Shown here in pieces: positions 25,691 to 34,062 of a stretch of DNA of 39,793 nt. This DNA comes from Deltaproteobacteria bacterium (lineage in GTDB: Bacteria; Myxococcota_A; Polyangia; Polyangiales; JAFGIB01): positions 1 through 39,793 of the forward strand of contig JAFGIB010000105.1 in the NCBI GenBank assembly GCA_016929805.1, in the 5' to 3' direction. The position numbers and the translations under genes are program-made. Below the pieces are notes generated by a model that was not told where the DNA came from, did no database searches, and saw only the letters and a list, made by a program, of their open reading frames with translations. Each line of letters starts with the position of its first letter. Positions within the stretch are counted from its first letter, which is position 1.

Positions 25691-26536
25691 CTATTTCCAT
25701 TCTTCCATCGTCGGGTCGTTTCGGCCCACAACGCCGCATTGTTCCAGTAGATCGATCAGGCTATCAAAGAGTCCCGGGGGCGCGGCGACTAAAATCGGAG
25801 AGGGGCCTTTCTTTGATGGCAGGGTAACAACTCTGGCACCTGCCGCCCTGGCGATAACCCCACCCGCCGCAACATCCCAAGCACTTAGCCCTGCTTCGAA
25901 AAAACAGTCGATGCGGCCCGATGCGAGAAGACACAGGTCTAGTGAGGCTGATCCGCTTCGCCGGATGTCCCGCACTCGCGGTATAACCTTTACCAGGATT
26001 TCGGCTTGCTTTTGCCGCTGCTCGCTGAGGTAAATGAATCCGGTCGCGAGTAAGGCTTGCGCCAGGTTATTTTCCCTACTTACCGATATCGGCTTTTCGT
26101 CGCACAGGGCAGAACGGCCTATAAGGCTCGAATAGACCTGGTTGTGGTAAGAATCGTGCACCACTCCCAGCGTTTTTCTGCCATCGACCTCAAGCCCGAT
26201 CGATACCGTGAATCCGGGGTAACGGTAAAGGTAATTGACCGTTCCATCCAGCGGGTCGATTACCCAGCGCAGTCCTGAATCGCCGCTTCGCGAGCCTCCT
26301 TCCTCGGCCAAGATCGCGTCGTTCGGTCGCTCCCGCGTAATGGTATCGATGATCGCTTTTTCAGCTTCGACGTCGACTTCGCTGACCAAGTCCGTGCGGG
26401 ACGATTTCACGCTTATCGTGTGGATTTCGCCGAACCTTTTTTTATGGATGGCGGCTGCTCGAGCGGCTGCTTCCTTTGCTAAAAGCAAAAGCCCGTCTAA
26501 ATCGCGAGAAAGAATCACTTGAGAGGTTGTCTTCAT
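25691..26536 (-). CDS. suhB: Inositol-monophosphatase family phosphatase (SuhB-like)
   Basis: A 281-residue Mg2+-dependent phosphatase. Metal-site motifs are complete: DLVSEVD (D55), LAEEGG (E78/E79), WVIDPLDGTVNYL (D94, D97) and SAWDVAAGGVIARAAGA (D221). Family members dephosphorylate inositol-1-phosphate or other sugar phosphates; SuhB also acts in rRNA antitermination. Length is standard with a short extra C-terminus. Monocistronic as far as seen. Substrate cannot be told from sequence, so other IMPase subfamilies (3'-phosphoadenosine phosphatase, archaeal-type FBPase) are not fully excluded, though GTVNYL favours true IMPase. Confidence 0.9.
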   Translation of the reverse strand: MKTTSQVILSRDLDGLLLLAKEAAARAAAIHKKRFGEIHTISVKSSRTDLVSEVDVEAEKAIIDTITRERPNDAILAEEGGSRSGDSGLRWVIDPLDGTVNYLYRYPGFTVSIGLEVDGRKTLGVVHDSYHNQVYSSLIGRSALCDEKPISVSRENNLAQALLATGFIYLSEQRQKQAEILVKVIPRVRDIRRSGSASLDLCLLASGRIDCFFEAGLSAWDVAAGGVIARAAGARVVTLPSKKGPSPILVAAPPGLFDSLIDLLEQCGVVGRNDPTMEEWK

Positions 26537-26662
26537 AATAAATCTCTTTTTGAGTTTTGGTTACTATCATTTGGTAGACTCACTACAATCTAGCGGTTCG
26601 CGCGAGAGCGAATTTTATTATAGGTCGAGGCGCGCTGCACCGCGCGACGAGAGAGGTGAATC

Positions 26663-26953
26663 ATGTTTGTCACAACAGTCATGGTCCGGGTCGTTCCTGA
26701 CCGCGTAGAGGACTTTATTAAAGCAACCCTGGTGAACCATCGGGCTTCCGTCGAAGAGCCGGGGAATATCCGTTTCGACGTTTTACAGAACGAGCAAGAG
26801 CCTACGCGGTTTTTGCTTTACGAAGCTTACCGGTCCGAAAAGGATGCCTCGGCCCATAAAAATACCTCGCATTATCGGCTATGGCGAGATACGGTCGCCG
26901 TCTGGATGGCGGAACCTCGAAAGGGGATTACCTACAAGGGCCTTAATCGCTAA
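26663..26953 (+). CDS. ABM-domain (LsrG-like) monooxygenase/isomerase
   Basis: A 96-residue ABM (antibiotic biosynthesis monooxygenase) fold protein: VTTVMVRVVPDRVEDFI, then NHRASVEEPGNIRFDVL, RFLLYEAYRSEKDASAHKNT and HYRLW. This follows LsrG and YgiN-like members (dimeric ferredoxin-like barrels). LsrG acts on phospho-AI-2; others oxidise quinols. A ribosome site GAGAGG precedes the ATG at 26663. The alcohol dehydrogenase gene starts 13 bp after its stop, so the two are co-transcribed and may act on the same aldehyde or ketone. Exact substrate unknown. Confidence 0.85.
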   Translation: MFVTTVMVRVVPDRVEDFIKATLVNHRASVEEPGNIRFDVLQNEQEPTRFLLYEAYRSEKDASAHKNTSHYRLWRDTVAVWMAEPRKGITYKGLNR

Positions 26954-26966
26954 CGGAGGGTGGACC

Positions 26967-28154
26967 GTGATTCCCAATTTCGCCTTTTATCGCACGCCTG
27001 GACTGCGATTCGGCGCGGGCGAGTTTCGCAACTCGGCGAGACACGCCGCTTGCTTTGGAAAGAACCTCTTAATTGTGATCGGCCGGTCGTCGCTTCGGAC
27101 TTCAGGAAGGTTAGGGCGGTTGTGCGATTGTCTCGAGCAAGACGCGTTTCGTTATGCGGTAGTTGAGATAGAAACCGAGCCCTCTCCCGAACAGATCGAC
27201 GCAATCGTCTCGGACTTTCGAGATAAAAACATTTCATTGGTGATCGGCGTAGGGGGAGGGAGCGTGATCGACGCGGGAAAGGCGGTCGCCGCGATGCTTT
27301 CTATTGACGGTAGCGTTTACGACTATCTGGAAGGGGTAGGGCGTAAGCCGTTTACGGGCGGTACCACGGCCTATCTCGCGATGCCGACGACGGCGGGAAC
27401 CGGAAGCGAGGCGACCGCGAACGCGGTTCTCAGCCGTGTGGCTGCTGACGGATTTAAAAAGTCCTTGAGGCACGATTCGTTGGTTCCCGATTTAGCCGTT
27501 ATCGATCCCGAGCTTTTGCTTTCATGCCCTCGAGAGGTCAGCGCGGCATGCGGTATGGACGCTCTATCTCAACTACTCGAATCGTATGTATCGACACAAG
27601 CCTCACCGATTACGGACAGCCTGGCCTTGAGCGGGCTCGAATACCTTAGCCAAAGTTTAGTTTCCGCCTGTACCACGGGCCGTAATGACCTGGCGGTGCG
27701 CGCTCGTACGGCATACGCGTCATTTATTTCCGGAGTGACCCTGGCCAACGCGGGTCTTGGTGTCGTGCATGGTATGGCCGCTTCATTGGGCGGTTTTTTT
27801 GCCATTCCTCACGGAGTGGTTTGCGGCTCGCTGCTTGCTCCCTCGATTCGGATAACTATAGATAAGCTTAAAGGAGCACGAGAAGAAAGCGAGACGGTTC
27901 TGCGAAAGTTCGCGGCCGTGGGAATGCTGTTGCGTAAATGCTCTCCCGGCGACGTGGAAGGCGGTTGCGAAGCGTTGGTGGTCGAGCTCTACGATTTGAC
28001 GGAGAGGCTTGAAATACCGCGGTTGAGCGACTTCGGAGTAACGCTGTCCGACATCGACCGGATTGTCGAGAAGAGCGGAAATAAGAACAACCCCGTCGCG
28101 TTGAGCCGAAACGAGATGGCGATGATATTGCGTGAACGCATCTCCTCCGGCTAG
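26967..28154 (+). CDS. Iron-type (class III) alcohol dehydrogenase
   Basis: A 395-residue Fe-dependent alcohol dehydrogenase. The start is GTG at 26967 behind CGGAGGG, not the upstream ATG inside the ABM gene, because the family N-terminus (PNFAFYRTPGLRFGAG) begins there. The NAD(P) site is GVGGGSVIDAGKA (GGGS at 96-99), with PTTAGTGSEAT. Metal ligands by analogy with FucO: D198 (GMDALSQLLE), H268 (GVVHGMA) and H282 (IPHGVV). The position of the first His ligand is Gln202. I recall DALxQLxE in an Fe-ADH subgroup, so this may be a family trait and not damage. Probably reduces a small aldehyde; substrate unknown. Confidence 0.9.
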   Translation: MIPNFAFYRTPGLRFGAGEFRNSARHAACFGKNLLIVIGRSSLRTSGRLGRLCDCLEQDAFRYAVVEIETEPSPEQIDAIVSDFRDKNISLVIGVGGGSVIDAGKAVAAMLSIDGSVYDYLEGVGRKPFTGGTTAYLAMPTTAGTGSEATANAVLSRVAADGFKKSLRHDSLVPDLAVIDPELLLSCPREVSAACGMDALSQLLESYVSTQASPITDSLALSGLEYLSQSLVSACTTGRNDLAVRARTAYASFISGVTLANAGLGVVHGMAASLGGFFAIPHGVVCGSLLAPSIRITIDKLKGAREESETVLRKFAAVGMLLRKCSPGDVEGGCEALVVELYDLTERLEIPRLSDFGVTLSDIDRIVEKSGNKNNPVALSRNEMAMILRERISSG

Positions 28155-28185
28155 CCTCGAGTTTGGCGATTATTGATGTAAAAAC

Positions 28186-28210
28186 GTGCCCCTGCCCGTG
28201 CCCGTGCCCG
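28186..28210. repeat. GTGCCC-type tandem run
   Basis: GTGCCCCTGCCC followed by GTGCCC units, 32 bp after the alcohol dehydrogenase stop. Its CCTGCCCGTGCCC core is shared with the inverted pair at 3191-3319. Intergenic placement in both cases suggests a dispersed element. Confidence 0.45.
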
Positions 28211-28268
28211 AGTAACTCTATTTTGATAGCCTTAGGGTCAGCAACACGAAGCGAGAGCGTTAGAGATT

Positions 28269-28460
28269 ATGGATTTTAGATCGAAACGGTTGTTGAAGGC
28301 TTCGATCAAAAAAGAAAATGCTGATGATTTCAACGCGATTGTGCGACAGTACCCTTCTGAACGGTTACAATAATTCGATCAAGACCTCCGGCGAGTCATT
28401 GCAAATCCTGTTCTGAATTCTCCAATTAGAACCCTGTGCGGAAGCTGTACCGCATGGTAA
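28269..28460 (+). pseudogene. Short broken ORF, unknown
   Basis: ATG at 28269 opens 34 codons (MDFRSKRLLKASIKKENADD start) to TAA at 28371-28373; the same frame then stays open for 28 codons to TAA at 28458-28460. Both halves read like protein (FDQDLRRVIANPVLNSPIR). It may be a remnant of a small gene. The family is not recognised and chance is possible. The rest of 28155-28485 is empty. Confidence 0.2.
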
Positions 28461-28485
28461 AATACCGGTTATATGGAACGGTCAT

Positions 28486-29961
28486 ATGAAAATAGGTAAA
28501 GCCGTGGTCTTGTTCGGGGAAATGATTATCTGCTGCTCGGGGTGCGTCGATGACCCGGCAAGTGTGCATCGGGAAGGACCGGAAGCAGGTTACTTGGTGT
28601 CAGATGCGGGCTTTAGGGATGTGAAGGGATTGGAGGCCGGTCACTTCGTATCAGACGCGGGGTCCGGACAAAGAAATGAACCGGAAGCCGGCGGATTGGT
28701 TTCAGATACGGGTTCCGCAGAAAAGCTGGAATCGGAAGCGGGTGACTTGGTTTCAGAAGCCGCTTCCGCAGACAGAAAAGGACCGGAAGCCGGTGCCTCT
28801 GTTTCAGACGCGGGGTCCGGAGAAAAAGAACGATCACAGACGGATGTGTGCGGCTTTACGGCGCCGGTGTCCCTGGGAGAGGTCGAGGCTGACGGGATGG
28901 TGCTGGTACCCCCGAATCATCCGGACATCCTCTACTTTGGAAGAATAGACTGTTCAACCCCCCTTGCTCCGTCTTTTGCATTTCCGGGCGTCTCTATTCG
29001 CGTTGCCTTCAACGGTGACGCAATCGACATTGTTTTTACGGACCACGGTAATGCGAACTCCCCCAACTACTACAACGTCATCATCGATGCCGGAGAGCCC
29101 GAGGTGTTGGAGATGATACCGGGGCGCAACGTATACACCTTAGCGGAGAACCTTTCTACCGGCGTACATACAGTGGAGCTTTTCAAGCGGGTGGAAAGCA
29201 ACCAGGACGAAGGGCGAGGCGAGTTTCAAGGATTTCGTATTCCAGAGGGAGCGTCTGTTATGCCCCTGTCGCCCAAGCCATATCGCCTCGAGGTGATCGG
29301 CGATTCGATAACCTGTGGGTATGGTAATGAGGTGTCTGTACTCGATCCAACGAACTACCACTACACTACGGAAAACTCGAATGCTTACAATGCCTGGGGT
29401 GCGATAGCCGCCCGAAACCTCGACGCCGAATACGTGGCCGTGGCCTACTCCGGAAGAGGTGTATACCGAAACTATGGTGGAGAAGACCGGGAGACCGTAC
29501 CCGAAATGTATCTTGACGCCCTCCCTGACAACCTATCCGCAGCGCCCTGGGACGTGTCTCGGTTCGTTCCCGATATTGTGGTTATCAATCTCGGCACCAA
29601 TGACTTCTCACCGGAATTAGAGACGGCCGAGATCAATGCCGCCACAAAAGAGTTCGAGATGAGCTATCTCGAGTTCGCGGAGACGCTGCGTTCCTATTAT
29701 TCTGAAGCGACGTTCGTCCTCGCCGTCGGGCCCATGCTCTCCGATAGCTATCCACCAGGGTATCAGGCGTTGAGCAATGTGACGGATTCGTTGGAGGCGG
29801 TCATTGCGGCGCGCAAGGCGGTCGGCGACGACGGATTTTATCTATTGGAGATTCCCGAACAATTGGCACCTTACGGTGAAGACTGGCACCCCACAGTCAC
29901 CACCCACGAAGCCATGGCAGAACGCCTCGTCGATTTTATCGACCGGTTGGATCTGTTGTAG
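28486..29961 (+). CDS. SGNH/GDSL esterase lipoprotein, CE2-like
   Basis: A 491-residue lipoprotein (Cys at 16, 17 and 20; C20 is the likely anchor). Residues 31-115 are five tandem 17-residue repeats with the core EAG.LVSDAGS, a flexible linker. A beta-sandwich (about 125-255) and an SGNH hydrolase (about 265-490) follow, the order seen in CE2 carbohydrate esterases. The nucleophile is S274 in VIGDSITCGYG; GTNDFS supplies the Asn block; the catalytic His is H468 in DWHPTV. CE2 enzymes remove acetyl groups from xylan, glucomannan or similar sugars. It is likely exposed at the cell surface, held off the membrane by the repeat linker. Substrate inferred. Confidence 0.85.
   Translation: MKIGKAVVLFGEMIICCSGCVDDPASVHREGPEAGYLVSDAGFRDVKGLEAGHFVSDAGSGQRNEPEAGGLVSDTGSAEKLESEAGDLVSEAASADRKGPEAGASVSDAGSGEKERSQTDVCGFTAPVSLGEVEADGMVLVPPNHPDILYFGRIDCSTPLAPSFAFPGVSIRVAFNGDAIDIVFTDHGNANSPNYYNVIIDAGEPEVLEMIPGRNVYTLAENLSTGVHTVELFKRVESNQDEGRGEFQGFRIPEGASVMPLSPKPYRLEVIGDSITCGYGNEVSVLDPTNYHYTTENSNAYNAWGAIAARNLDAEYVAVAYSGRGVYRNYGGEDRETVPEMYLDALPDNLSAAPWDVSRFVPDIVVINLGTNDFSPELETAEINAATKEFEMSYLEFAETLRSYYSEATFVLAVGPMLSDSYPPGYQALSNVTDSLEAVIAARKAVGDDGFYLLEIPEQLAPYGEDWHPTVTTHEAMAERLVDFIDRLDLL
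28576..28830 (+). repeat. Five 51-bp tandem repeats in esterase linker
   Basis: Encodes five 17-residue units (PEAGYLVSDAGF, LEAGHFVSDAGS, PEAGGLVSDTGS, SEAGDLVSEAAS, PEAGASVSDAGS, each with a five-residue charged spacer). In-frame length means unit number can change without breaking the gene. Confidence 0.9.
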
Positions 29962-30198
29962 ATCCGATCTACTGCGAAGCCGGACCTCTGGTCGTCCATA
30001 TCTGTCGCCACCAATCACCCCCTCAAACCACCCGGCGAGTCGAAGTGCGTAATCCATTGAAACAGGAAACCGTCGTATTCTGCCCATCACTCCCGCAGAA
30101 ACCACGGCAAGGACACGGTTTACATTCGAAGTGGAAAAATATAAGCTTGCCCCATATTTATCGCGACTAGGAATTAGACAAAAACAAGGATACCAAAA

Positions 30199-30948
30199 AT
30201 GTTTATAAAAACAAAACCCACAGCACTGGCAGCACTGATACTGGGATTCCTCACCTGGGGATTGCTTGTTTTTATCATCATAAAATCAGGCGGCGTCGTG
30301 CGCCCGGCCGAGTATCCGAACGAGCAGGGTTTCCGACAAGCCATTTTCTTTTTCGAGCTCGCGGCGGATGGCAGTGAGCTACTTTCCGCTCTCGGTGACC
30401 CGGCCACTGAAACCGGGAAGGCCATCCGGAGTGCCATGGACACGACCAACAAAGTCGACTTCTTCTTCATGACCTGCTATTCCCTATTCTTCGCGGTACT
30501 CTTTGTTTTTCTGCTCAGCCTGAACAGGTCCATGAGCCAGGGTCTCGCTCGGGCTTTTCTCATAGCTGGAATAGTCCTCTCCGCCTTTATGCTGGTGAGC
30601 GACATACTGGAGACGCGGGTGCTCCTGGCGCTCTCGGCTCATCCCAATCCCGGTGATATGGGACAGAACCTGATGGGACTTCACCTGTGGACGCGCTTGA
30701 AATTTGTCTCCATCAATATCGCCTGCATCTTCCTGGCGTTCCTGTACCTGCGCTATTTCGGACGACGGGTCTGGGGCTTTGTGTTCGCCGGAATCTACGG
30801 AATTGCCGCCATTATCGGTATCATATCCACCATTGTTTTCGGGCTTCGCTTTATCGTGGAGTTCTCCGCGAATCTTGGAGGACTCGGATGGCTCTGTTCA
30901 GCCATTCACGCGGGGATTGTATATTTCGGTAAACCCATTGAAACCTGA
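30199..30948 (+). CDS. Integral membrane protein, unknown
   Basis: A 249-residue protein with about five membrane helices (near 8-28, 88-108, 117-137, 165-185, 191-212) and a 55-residue extracytoplasmic loop after the first. I do not recognise the family. ACAAGGATACC lies before the ATG at 30199. No partner gene is close: the esterase is 237 bp upstream and an IS21 remnant lies 14 bp downstream on the other strand. Confidence 0.7.
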   Translation: MFIKTKPTALAALILGFLTWGLLVFIIIKSGGVVRPAEYPNEQGFRQAIFFFELAADGSELLSALGDPATETGKAIRSAMDTTNKVDFFFMTCYSLFFAVLFVFLLSLNRSMSQGLARAFLIAGIVLSAFMLVSDILETRVLLALSAHPNPGDMGQNLMGLHLWTRLKFVSINIACIFLAFLYLRYFGRRVWGFVFAGIYGIAAIIGIISTIVFGLRFIVEFSANLGGLGWLCSAIHAGIVYFGKPIET

Positions 30949-30962
30949 GCCATCCCCTCATA

Positions 30963-31322
30963 TTACATCAAAAACCTCGTTGAACACGGCGTTATCACCA
31001 CCGTGCCGTAATGGCACGCCATCTCTTCATAGCTGCGCTGTATCCCAAGCTCGTAGCGGCACGATTTCACTACCGCGCTCTTGAGCTGGTCCGGCACCAG
31101 CACCTCGCTTACCCCGCCAAAGTATTCAAACGCTCTGACATGGCTATGAATGAAGTCATAGCCCTTCTGACTCATGGTCGCCTCCGCGTAGCAATAACTC
31201 GATGCTCCCAGCACCGCCACGAATAGCTCAACCTCGATAAACTCCCCCGTCTTCGGGTCCACTATTTGCGGCTTCTTCCCAGAGTAATCCACAAACACCT
31301 CGCTTCGACGTGTTGGAGTCAA
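30963..31322 (-). pseudogene. IS21-family IstA transposase fragment
   Basis: A 119-residue piece of IstA's DDE core: VFVDYSGKKPQIVDPKTGE, AVLGASSYCYAEATMSQ, HVRAFEYFGGVSEVLVPDQL and YEEMACHYGTVV follow the IS21 pattern (D, FFGG, DNLKtAV, HYG). The N-terminal HTH and the final catalytic region are missing, and no istB ATPase is adjacent. No terminal repeats were seen. A dead remnant. Confidence 0.85.
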
Positions 31323-31404
31323 ATTCCGAACCTAGCCGTTAAAAAGCGACAGAGACAGTTTCGCCGTACAATCTAGTCGGAATTGGTCTGGCGACATCTT
31401 CAGG

Positions 31405-32193
31405 TTAAACCTCTCCAGCTAAAGCGTCACTCGGCGCCTGAGGCTTGGGCGAGGATTTGTCGAGATAACTCACGGATATCGGTTTTAGAACGTCCATTGG
31501 TCGATATCGACGCGTGGTCAATAACCCGCTGATCGCCAATTTTTCGTAACCTGATATTGAGATCTCTCGGGTCTTGATGATCCAATAGAAAGCAAATACG
31601 AATACGCCGCATGCTTCTACAAAGAAAACTGTCGATCTCGCCTGTGATAGAGGTTGTAGAATGAATGTTAAAAGTATGGCGATAAACGGAGAGATTATCA
31701 TTCCAAAACCGAGTATTTTATAGATCCTTTTGTAATGTCTGACTTGCGCTAAATCTGGTAACAAATCCAGTGTATCCGAGGCTCGAAAGATACAAACGTA
31801 CGCTATGGACAGGAAAAATAGAACCGCAAAGATGCCATGTAGCGATATCCTACTACAAGAATTACCGCAACCCCATTCCATTGGAAACAATGCGACGCCG
31901 ATGAGGAAAATAGCCGCAAGATTAAGCGCATTATTCTCAAGAGTCGTGACACCTTTATAAAGATACAGAAATACTCCGACGGCAAAAAGGACGCCGACAA
32001 AAACGTCTCTCATAGCGCCTCCGCCGCTATGATAATAGGCACTCATCGAATCTTGAAGCGACAACCCTTCGCGAATATACCCTCCGATAGACAAAACAAA
32101 TGGCAAGGCGATCGCTAGAATAGCAATTCCAATACGAAGGTTAGCATAGGTAGTAAAAACATGTTCTCTTATGTCTCTGGATTCCATCTCCAT
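31405..32193 (-). CDS. Six-helix membrane protein, unknown
   Basis: A 262-residue protein with about six membrane helices (20-40, 60-80, 88-106, 116-135, 157-179, 187-206). SMSAYYHSGGGAMRDVFVGVLF, where a loop with Tyr/His enters a helix, and GVALFPMEWGCGNSCS look conserved; similar unnamed proteins occur in many proteobacteria. The C-terminus (about 210-262) is cytoplasmic and ends Pro/Ser-rich. Function unknown. The 430 bp upstream hold no supportable gene. Confidence 0.75.
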   Translation of the reverse strand: MEMESRDIREHVFTTYANLRIGIAILAIALPFVLSIGGYIREGLSLQDSMSAYYHSGGGAMRDVFVGVLFAVGVFLYLYKGVTTLENNALNLAAIFLIGVALFPMEWGCGNSCSRISLHGIFAVLFFLSIAYVCIFRASDTLDLLPDLAQVRHYKRIYKILGFGMIISPFIAILLTFILQPLSQARSTVFFVEACGVFVFAFYWIIKTREISISGYEKLAISGLLTTRRYRPMDVLKPISVSYLDKSSPKPQAPSDALAGEV

Positions 32194-32610
32194 TGTCCTC
32201 TTTCCTTGATTGTCGCGGCACGATTTGACTGCTTCATTATTTTCTTTTCGCTTATTAGATCATTTTCCGGGTTGAAGATAACGAATCTATTGCAACCTTT
32301 TTTTCGATATGAAAGAACTCTCTTTTCGCTTTCTTCTTCTACGCGTGGTAATATCACCCTAATATGATTTCGTACTCTATTAAAAGCGCTTAGTGACCTG
32401 TTGCTAACGCAATATCGGTGCCAAACGTATACATATCAAAAACGCCTATCAATTGAGCGAACCGATTCTATTCGATCTGTCCGTGAACTGTCTACGCGTA
32501 TTCGCAAACAGTTCAGCATTTCTTCAGGGAAACAGCGGGGTGGAGCTTTACGTTTTTACTTTTTGGTGTCAAAGCGCAGTGTTATCGTAATCGTACGAAT
32601 GGCGTTCTAA
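32194..32610. other. Gene-free stretch
   Basis: No convincing coding frame, RNA gene or repeat. Short open frames on both strands lack family features. It should contain the promoter for the membrane protein on the left and the ribosome site AAGGAG (32612-32617) for the broken DUF3795 gene on the right. Confidence 0.4.
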
Positions 32611-32623
32611 TAAGGAGATGGTC

Positions 32624-32812
32624 GTGAAACAGATCACGAAAAACAGTGCGCTGATCGCGAAATGTGGTCTCTATTGCGGGGCCTGCGGCTAGTATTTGAA
32701 CGACAAGTGTCCCGGATGCGCGAACAACGAAAAAGCGTCTTGGTGCAAGCTACGCTCTTGCACGCTGGAAAAGAAGATTTTCGACTACTCCTACTACACG
32801 GGAAGCGAATAG
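32624..32812 (+). pseudogene. DUF3795-like Cys-rich protein with in-frame TAG
   Basis: GTG at 32624, six bases after AAGGAG, reads ALIAKCGLYCGACG, then TAG (32690-32692), then YLNDKCPGCANNEKASWCKL and RSC before ending at TAG (32810-32812). The Cys spacing (CGLYCGAC, KCPGC, WCK, C) is that of DUF3795, a small predicted zinc-binding family. The stop replaces a variable position right after CGACG. The last 18 bp overlap the end of the convergent ATPase gene, and the usual C-terminal Cys segment is missing. Most likely a pseudogene. Confidence 0.75.
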
Positions 32813-34029
32813 AAAAAAGTTGGAGCGTCTATCACATGAACATCCTTTGTCAGGCCGGGTTTGTCGCTCTCTGCCACCACCAGAAACTTATGTTCTACAC
32901 CAAGCTGCCGTCCGAAGTGATGAATAGCTGGACCCGGTTCAAGGCTCGAAAGCTTTGCCTCGATCAACAGCCACGGTCTTTTGTTTTGGGTTATTAGAAA
33001 ATCGACTTCCCGTTTTTCCTTGTCCCGTACAAAGTGTAGGTCGAGTGGCTGGTGTCCCCAATCCTGGGTGAAATGGCACCATTTAAGAAGATGGCTTGCT
33101 ACCATGTTTTCGAAACGCACGCCTGGATTTTCGATTTCGGACCAGTCCCAAAGGTAGACCTTGGGCTCTCGCCTCAGCGCTCTGGCTATCGTACCGGCGT
33201 ATGGACGTACCAAAAATAAGAAGTACAGACGCCGAAGATAGTCGACCCATAACCTCACCGAATCGAGCGCTACCTGTAGATCTTCGCGTAGTGAGTTGTG
33301 AGACAACACGTTACCGCATCTATCAACTAACAGCTCCATCAGCTCTTCCACATGAGACAGAAGCTGAATTCTGGTGAGATCGCGCAGATCCTGCCGCACG
33401 ATCAGCTCGCGTCTCTCTCGATGCCAAAGGCGCAGCTGCTTCTTATCCTTTTTAAGGAACGGCTCTGGAAATCCACCCCAAGTGAGTAGAGATTCAAATG
33501 CATTGCCTACCCGTATCGGTGGCTTTCCCGTGGCGGTGGTCAGGCGATTTACGGTTTGTTGAACTTCATACTCTTTCGAAGGGCCGTCGGGATCGAGTAA
33601 CTCTCTTATTGATAACGGATGTAAGCGATATTGGTGGTAGCGACCCAGAAGGCTATCACCTCCCCTTTGGTATACGTCGAGTCGTCCGCTACCCGTTACC
33701 AAAATGTCTATGGCGTTGTGGCGCGTGTCCCATAGACCCTTGAGATATCTCTTCCATCGTGGAAATTTGTGAATCTCGTCGAGGGCAGCCAACGGTTTGC
33801 CAGTAGAGATCTTAGGACGATAAGCGTCTATGAAACCATATGGATCGCGCGCAAAGCTTCTCCTCCATCCAAGGTCGTCCCAGTTGCGATAGAGATCCGC
33901 GGATTTTCTCTCCTTCAATAGCATCTTAGAGAGCGTGGTCTTACCGACCTGTCTCGGACCAACCACAAAGGCCATTTTATCTTGAGGGAAGTGATCCCTG
34001 AGCAACAGGTTCTTTAGACTTCGTTCCAT
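32794..34029 (-). CDS. AAA ATPase with DUF4143 domain
   Basis: A 411-residue protein of the AAA_14 plus DUF4143 family. Walker A is GPRQVGKTTL (24-33), Walker B LAALDEIH (D84, E85), and sensor VTGSGRLDVYQ. The C-terminal half is DUF4143 and ends in a restriction-nuclease-like core: EVDFLITQNKRPWLLIEAKLS has the D-x(n)-E-x-K arrangement. These genes are widespread, often in accessory DNA, with unknown role. A palindrome lies just before its start. Full length, appears intact. Confidence 0.9.
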   Translation of the reverse strand: MERSLKNLLLRDHFPQDKMAFVVGPRQVGKTTLSKMLLKERKSADLYRNWDDLGWRRSFARDPYGFIDAYRPKISTGKPLAALDEIHKFPRWKRYLKGLWDTRHNAIDILVTGSGRLDVYQRGGDSLLGRYHQYRLHPLSIRELLDPDGPSKEYEVQQTVNRLTTATGKPPIRVGNAFESLLTWGGFPEPFLKKDKKQLRLWHRERRELIVRQDLRDLTRIQLLSHVEELMELLVDRCGNVLSHNSLREDLQVALDSVRLWVDYLRRLYFLFLVRPYAGTIARALRREPKVYLWDWSEIENPGVRFENMVASHLLKWCHFTQDWGHQPLDLHFVRDKEKREVDFLITQNKRPWLLIEAKLSSLEPGPAIHHFGRQLGVEHKFLVVAESDKPGLTKDVHVIDAPTFFYSLPV

Positions 34030-34030
34030 A

Positions 34031-34062
34031 TGACCATATTCCAGTATCCTGATAAATGGTCA
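34031..34062. promoter_or_regulatory. Inverted repeat upstream of the ATPase gene
   Basis: TGACCAT (34031-34037) and ATGGTCA (34056-34062) with an 18-bp spacer, lying between the ATPase start and the TetR stop codon. It could be an operator for the adjacent TetR or the ATPase. Symmetry only. Confidence 0.3.

Noticed and set aside
26663..28154. AI-2 quorum-signal breakdown operon (lsrFG)
   Set aside because: Only the ABM domain resembles LsrG. No lsrF, lsrK or lsr transporter is present, and the partner is an alcohol dehydrogenase.
32690..32692. TAG as a reassigned sense codon
   Set aside because: TAG ends moeA, bioB and the PQQ lipoprotein exactly where the families end, so general reassignment does not fit. 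Nonsense mutation is simpler.
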